From Streptomyces sp. FH025 (GTDB taxonomy: Bacteria > Actinomycetota > Actinomycetes > Streptomycetales > Streptomycetaceae), in the NCBI RefSeq assembly GCF_017427025.1, contig NZ_JAFLNG010000003.1, forward strand, positions 1-39,807: a stretch of 39,807 nucleotides of DNA. The letters run 5' to 3'. Below the pieces are notes generated by a model. The model saw only the letters and a list, made by a program, of their open reading frames with translations. It was not told where the DNA came from and ran no database searches. The position numbers and the translations under genes are program-made. How positions within the stretch are numbered: position 1 is the stretch's first letter; every line of letters begins with the position of its first letter. This document shows, piece by piece, positions 37,402-39,807 of this stretch.

Positions 37402-38058
37402 CTACTCCTCCTCGGCCGGTGCTCCGGCGTTCTGTCCGAGGGGCTGATCCGCGATGGCCCGGATCACGTCGTGGTACCACCGCGAGGGCAGCTCGCGGAG
37501 ACCGGTGCCGGGCAGGCCGAGGTACGCCGCCGCGTAGCCGTAGGGCAGTGCACCCCGTTCCTCCAGGCCGAGCAGGTACTTGAGGAGCCGGTTGCGGCCC
37601 GCTTCGAGGACGCTCCCTTCCCCCTCGGCGCGGTGAACGCCAGCCTTCAGAAGCACGTGCTTCCAGCGGCTGGCGATCTGTTCCGGGGTCGATGCGCCGG
37701 GGAGCAGCGGGGCGGCATCGGGACGATCGGCCATCCAGGTGTGGAGGGCACGGTTGGCGGGCTGGGCGACGGGGATGGTCCGCGGGGTCTTGCCGAAGCC
37801 GATTCGAAGAAGGTACGGCGGGTTGTTCTCGTCGTGCAGGTCGGCGGTGTCGCTGTCCGGCTCGGTGCCGTCGTTGTCGAGGTGGTCGGTTTCGTGCTCC
37901 AGCGTGATGTCGTTGGCGTCGAGGTCGGCGATCTCGTGCAGCCGCAGGCCGGCGGTGATGGCGAGCTGGGCCAGGACCTCGTCGGCGGGTCCGAGGGTGT
38001 GTGCGGTGGACAGGACGGCTGTGGCCTCGTAGTTGGTCAGGATGGCGGGTTTGAGCAT
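37402..38058 (-). CDS. Degenerate tyrosine-recombinase-like protein
   Basis: A 218-aa protein with parts of a phage-integrase catalytic core: ITAGLRLHEIADL carries the first catalytic Arg, and GKTPRTIPV matches the lysine hairpin. The expected HxLR box is replaced by AGRNRLLKYLL, without the His, and the C-terminal Tyr region is uncertain (PSRWYHD). An acidic insert (DNDGTEPDSDTADLHDENN) interrupts the core. No N-terminal arm-binding domain is present. The ATG at 38058 follows AAGGGGAAG. It lies on the 5' side of the tRNA-Lys gene and is probably a relic or a repurposed DNA-binding relative of an island integrase. Confidence 0.6.
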   Translation of the reverse strand: MLKPAILTNYEATAVLSTAHTLGPADEVLAQLAITAGLRLHEIADLDANDITLEHETDHLDNDGTEPDSDTADLHDENNPPYLLRIGFGKTPRTIPVAQPANRALHTWMADRPDAAPLLPGASTPEQIASRWKHVLLKAGVHRAEGEGSVLEAGRNRLLKYLLGLEERGALPYGYAAAYLGLPGTGLRELPSRWYHDVIRAIADQPLGQNAGAPAEEE

Positions 38059-38174
38059 GCGTCTTCCCCTTGCGGTGGTCGTGGGTGTGCGGGCCCGTCT
38101 CAGACGGCGCCCTTTCTACCCGGCGGGCTGAGGTCTTCGGAGCGGCGGCCGAGGGGCAGTCACCGCTGGGGACG

Positions 38175-38444
38175 TTACGGCTGACCGGAGGGCCCCGCGC
38201 GGTGCGCGGTAGCCAGGTCGACGCACAGAGGGTCGCTGCACCTTGCGCGTGCCCGTCCTGCGGTGTCCCATTCGTCGGACTCGATCGTGATGCTGACGTC
38301 CCCGGTTCCGGCGAGGCTGCAATGGGCGTCTCGGATCAGGTCATCGAGCACTGTCTGGCGCAGAGCGCCCAAGCCGCGGTCGGCAACCTGGGCTGCGCTC
38401 CACGCGGCGCGGGCCACGTGAACCACCTCGGGCTCGTTGGGCAT
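38175..38444 (-). CDS. Hypothetical protein, 89 aa
   Basis: An 89-aa protein of unknown function. The N-terminal half is predicted helical (EPEVVHVARAAWSAAQVADRG), followed by a strand-like stretch (GDVSITIESDEWD) and two Cys near the C-terminus (ARCSDPLCVD). The start ATG has GAGGAG six bases upstream, which supports it as a real gene. It lies in the recombinase-like/hypothetical island on the right flank, with no functional clue from neighbours. Confidence 0.6.
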   Translation of the reverse strand: MPNEPEVVHVARAAWSAAQVADRGLGALRQTVLDDLIRDAHCSLAGTGDVSITIESDEWDTAGRARARCSDPLCVDLATAHRAGPSGQP

Positions 38445-38527
38445 GGACGTCTCCTCGATGAGCTGGGTAGTGCGGTGCGGAAGGACGGGCTGAAGTCTCT
38501 CGCGGGCTACTGGCTCTCGTGTGGCCT

Positions 38528-38560
38528 GACGGGCCTGTAGAAGCCTTCTACGGGCCCGTC
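38528..38560 (-). terminator. Terminator of the 257-aa hypothetical gene
   Basis: Arms at 38528-38543 and 38545-38560 pair over about 16 bp with one wobble (inner pairs open to form the loop). The hairpin begins 7 bp downstream of the leftward gene's stop. Confidence 0.82.
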
Positions 38561-38566
38561 AGGGTG

Positions 38567-39340
38567 TCAGGAGTGGTGGGGCCCGGCCAGGGCCGGGATG
38601 GAGGGTAGAACGAGCGCCTGAAGGCCCTGGTTCCACAGCAGGGAGGGGTGGCCCTGGGCCTGGAAGTGGCGGGCCCGGTGTTCGGGGTGCGCCCACAGGT
38701 GGCGGATCGCTCGAATGACGTGGCCCTTGTTGAACCGCCACCAGGCTTGGGCGGGTGGCGCCGCCCAGTCGTGTTCGTTGGGGATCGCGTGCAGGGAGTT
38801 GCCGTCGGGTCCGACGATGTTCGCCACTTGGACGGTGATGGCTGGGGGTCGTGCGTCGAGGCTGAGCAGGAGCGCGGTCGCCTGCGGGAAGGCTCGGCGG
38901 ATGCGGGAGGCGAGGGCGGCGGCCACGTCCGAGGCCGGAAGGCTGAGGAGGCGTCGGTGGCCGGCCAGCTCGATGACCGACAGGTGCGCTCCGAGCAGTA
39001 CGGCGGGCAGCAGTCGGTCCGCCTTCTTCAGCCAGGACGGCTCGGAGGACAGCGCGGGGGCGCGCCGCCACAGCAGCGGCGGGGTCGGGTACCAGTGATC
39101 GCGGGGGTTCGCCCACAGGGCGTGGATGCGGCCGGAGGTGAGGGTGGCCTCGAACTCGATGGCGGCGGTCTCGGGGGCTCGGGTCCGGACTTCGGTGGCG
39201 AGGAGTTCGTAGGCGGTGACGGCGAGGGCCTGCTGGGCTTCGGCCTCACGAAGGAGCGCGCCTTGGAAGGCGTGGGCTGGATCGGTGCGTCGGCGGGGCG
39301 TAGGGCTGATCGGCACGAGAAGCGGCCTGGAGGGCGACAT
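38567..39340 (-). CDS. Hypothetical protein, 257 aa
   Basis: A 257-aa protein of no family I recognise. A basic, proline-rich N-terminus (about 20 residues) precedes an alpha/beta region. Aromatic-rich segments WANPRDHWYPTPPLLWRR and WWRFNKGHVIRAIRHLW are striking. There is no signal peptide or membrane segment. The ATG at 39340 has AGGA about 10 bases upstream. Such genes are common in streptomycete integrative elements, but this is only a contextual guess. The stop codon is followed by a partial repeat (CCTGAC twice, 8 bp apart) and a terminator. Confidence 0.65.
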   Translation of the reverse strand: MSPSRPLLVPISPTPRRRTDPAHAFQGALLREAEAQQALAVTAYELLATEVRTRAPETAAIEFEATLTSGRIHALWANPRDHWYPTPPLLWRRAPALSSEPSWLKKADRLLPAVLLGAHLSVIELAGHRRLLSLPASDVAAALASRIRRAFPQATALLLSLDARPPAITVQVANIVGPDGNSLHAIPNEHDWAAPPAQAWWRFNKGHVIRAIRHLWAHPEHRARHFQAQGHPSLLWNQGLQALVLPSIPALAGPHHS

Positions 39341-39393
39341 GGTTGTGGTCCTGGAGGGGTTGAGGCCGGGCCGGGGTGTGGCCCGGCGGGGTG

Positions 39394-39807
39394 TCAGTTG
39401 GCCGCGTGAAGCATGTCGTCGGCGAGGTCTTTCAGTCGCGTGCTGAGGGCCACCGCGGCTCGGACCTGGGCGGGCGTGTGGGTCTCGTTGTCCGGCGAGC
39501 AGTGCTCCGCGAACTGGCTGGCGATTTGAGTGAGTTGGTACATCGCCATCGGGTCGTAGGCCGGGATCGTCAGGCTCCAGCTGGAGGGGCCGATCCGGTG
39601 CGCGGTGCCGGCGCGGTAAGCGAGCAGTAGGCGGTCATCGCGTTCGTGGCCGGTGAAGTCGGTCGGCAGTTGGCTGGTCTCGGTCAGCCAGTCGCAGAAC
39701 GGGCCCGGCAGGGTGAGCGTCTTCCGGGTGGTGGCGGGGGCGTGGTTGGCGGCCTGCTCGGCGTAGGCGTGGGCGTAGCCGAGGTGGCGGTCGGCCGTCG
39801 GGGTGCC
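39394..39807 (-). CDS. Hypothetical protein, partial (5' end off the right edge)
   Basis: 137 residues are visible, ending DDMLHAAN. The frame is open to the right edge, so the start is outside the window. It has a helical C-terminus and a central segment AYDPMAMYQLTQIASQFAEH. I do not recognise the family. Same strand as the two upstream hypothetical genes, with 53 bp to the next start, so it may be co-transcribed with the 257-aa gene. Confidence 0.65.
   Translation of the reverse strand, partial: GTPTADRHLGYAHAYAEQAANHAPATTRKTLTLPGPFCDWLTETSQLPTDFTGHERDDRLLLAYRAGTAHRIGPSSWSLTIPAYDPMAMYQLTQIASQFAEHCSPDNETHTPAQVRAAVALSTRLKDLADDMLHAAN

Overview
The window is high-GC (roughly 73-75% by eye) DNA with Streptomyces-type codon bias, GGAGG-type ribosome sites, GTG/TTG starts and two rare TTA codons. 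It reads as a streptomycete-like actinomycete chromosome (Streptomyces or Kitasatospora). Almost all of it, from 1 to about 36.9 kb, is one biosynthetic gene cluster. The last 3 kb is a tRNA gene followed by a decayed-island or mobile-element flank.

Layout. (A) 1-20.3 kb, all minus strand, read right to left: a FAD monooxygenase-like enzyme, then a tightly overlapping cassette of ketosynthase III, FkbH-like glyceryl-ACP synthase, stand-alone ACP and an E2-type acyltransferase, then two type I polyketide synthase genes. The second PKS gene runs off the left edge. KSIII + FkbH + ACP + E2 is the signature set for offloading a polyketide as a tetronate (AbyA1-A4, Agg1-4, RK-682 and tetronomycin type), so the backbone product is predicted to be a tetronate. 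The PKS modules are KS-AT-DH-ER-KR-ACP, then KS-KR-ACP (with no acyltransferase), then KS-AT-DH-KR-ACP. (B) 20.4-26.2 kb: a fused RRE/E1-like/YcaO cyclodehydratase, a small DUF6059-like protein, a NarL/LuxR response regulator, a small DoxX-like membrane protein, a SARP activator, and a protein that is only the N-terminal half of a SagB-type dehydrogenase. This looks like azole/azoline RiPP (TOMM) machinery without an obvious precursor. (C) 26.3-35.0 kb, minus strand: an acyl-CoA dehydrogenase homologue, an Sfp-type phosphopantetheinyl transferase, an MMPL exporter, SbnA and SbnB (L-2,3-diaminopropionate synthesis), a TauD-family Fe/2-oxoglutarate oxygenase and a GNAT acetyltransferase, ending in a very strong bidirectional terminator. 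(D) 35.0-36.9 kb, plus strand: two previously unlisted small peptides (25 and 49 aa) with good ribosome sites, and a DesK-like sensor kinase. (E) 36.9-39.8 kb: tRNA-Lys(UUU) with an imperfect acceptor stem, a 430-bp gap with four 11-bp-period repeats, a degenerate tyrosine-recombinase-like gene and three hypothetical genes.

Working model (inference). The PKS makes a reduced, branched chain. FkbH/ACP/KSIII release it as a tetronate, and the E2 enzyme acylates the tetronate hydroxymethyl group. SbnA/SbnB supply diaminopropionate, which TauD and GNAT may tailor. The PPTase activates the carrier proteins, MMPL exports the product, and SARP, LuxR and the kinase regulate. What the YcaO enzyme acts on is the main open question: a hidden peptide (the small ORFs at 35.1-35.3 kb are candidates) or an amide in the polyketide/diaminopropionate product. 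I do not know a described pathway that combines tetronate, diaminopropionate and YcaO chemistry. The co-location is therefore the most promising candidate for a new system, although two neighbouring clusters cannot be excluded.
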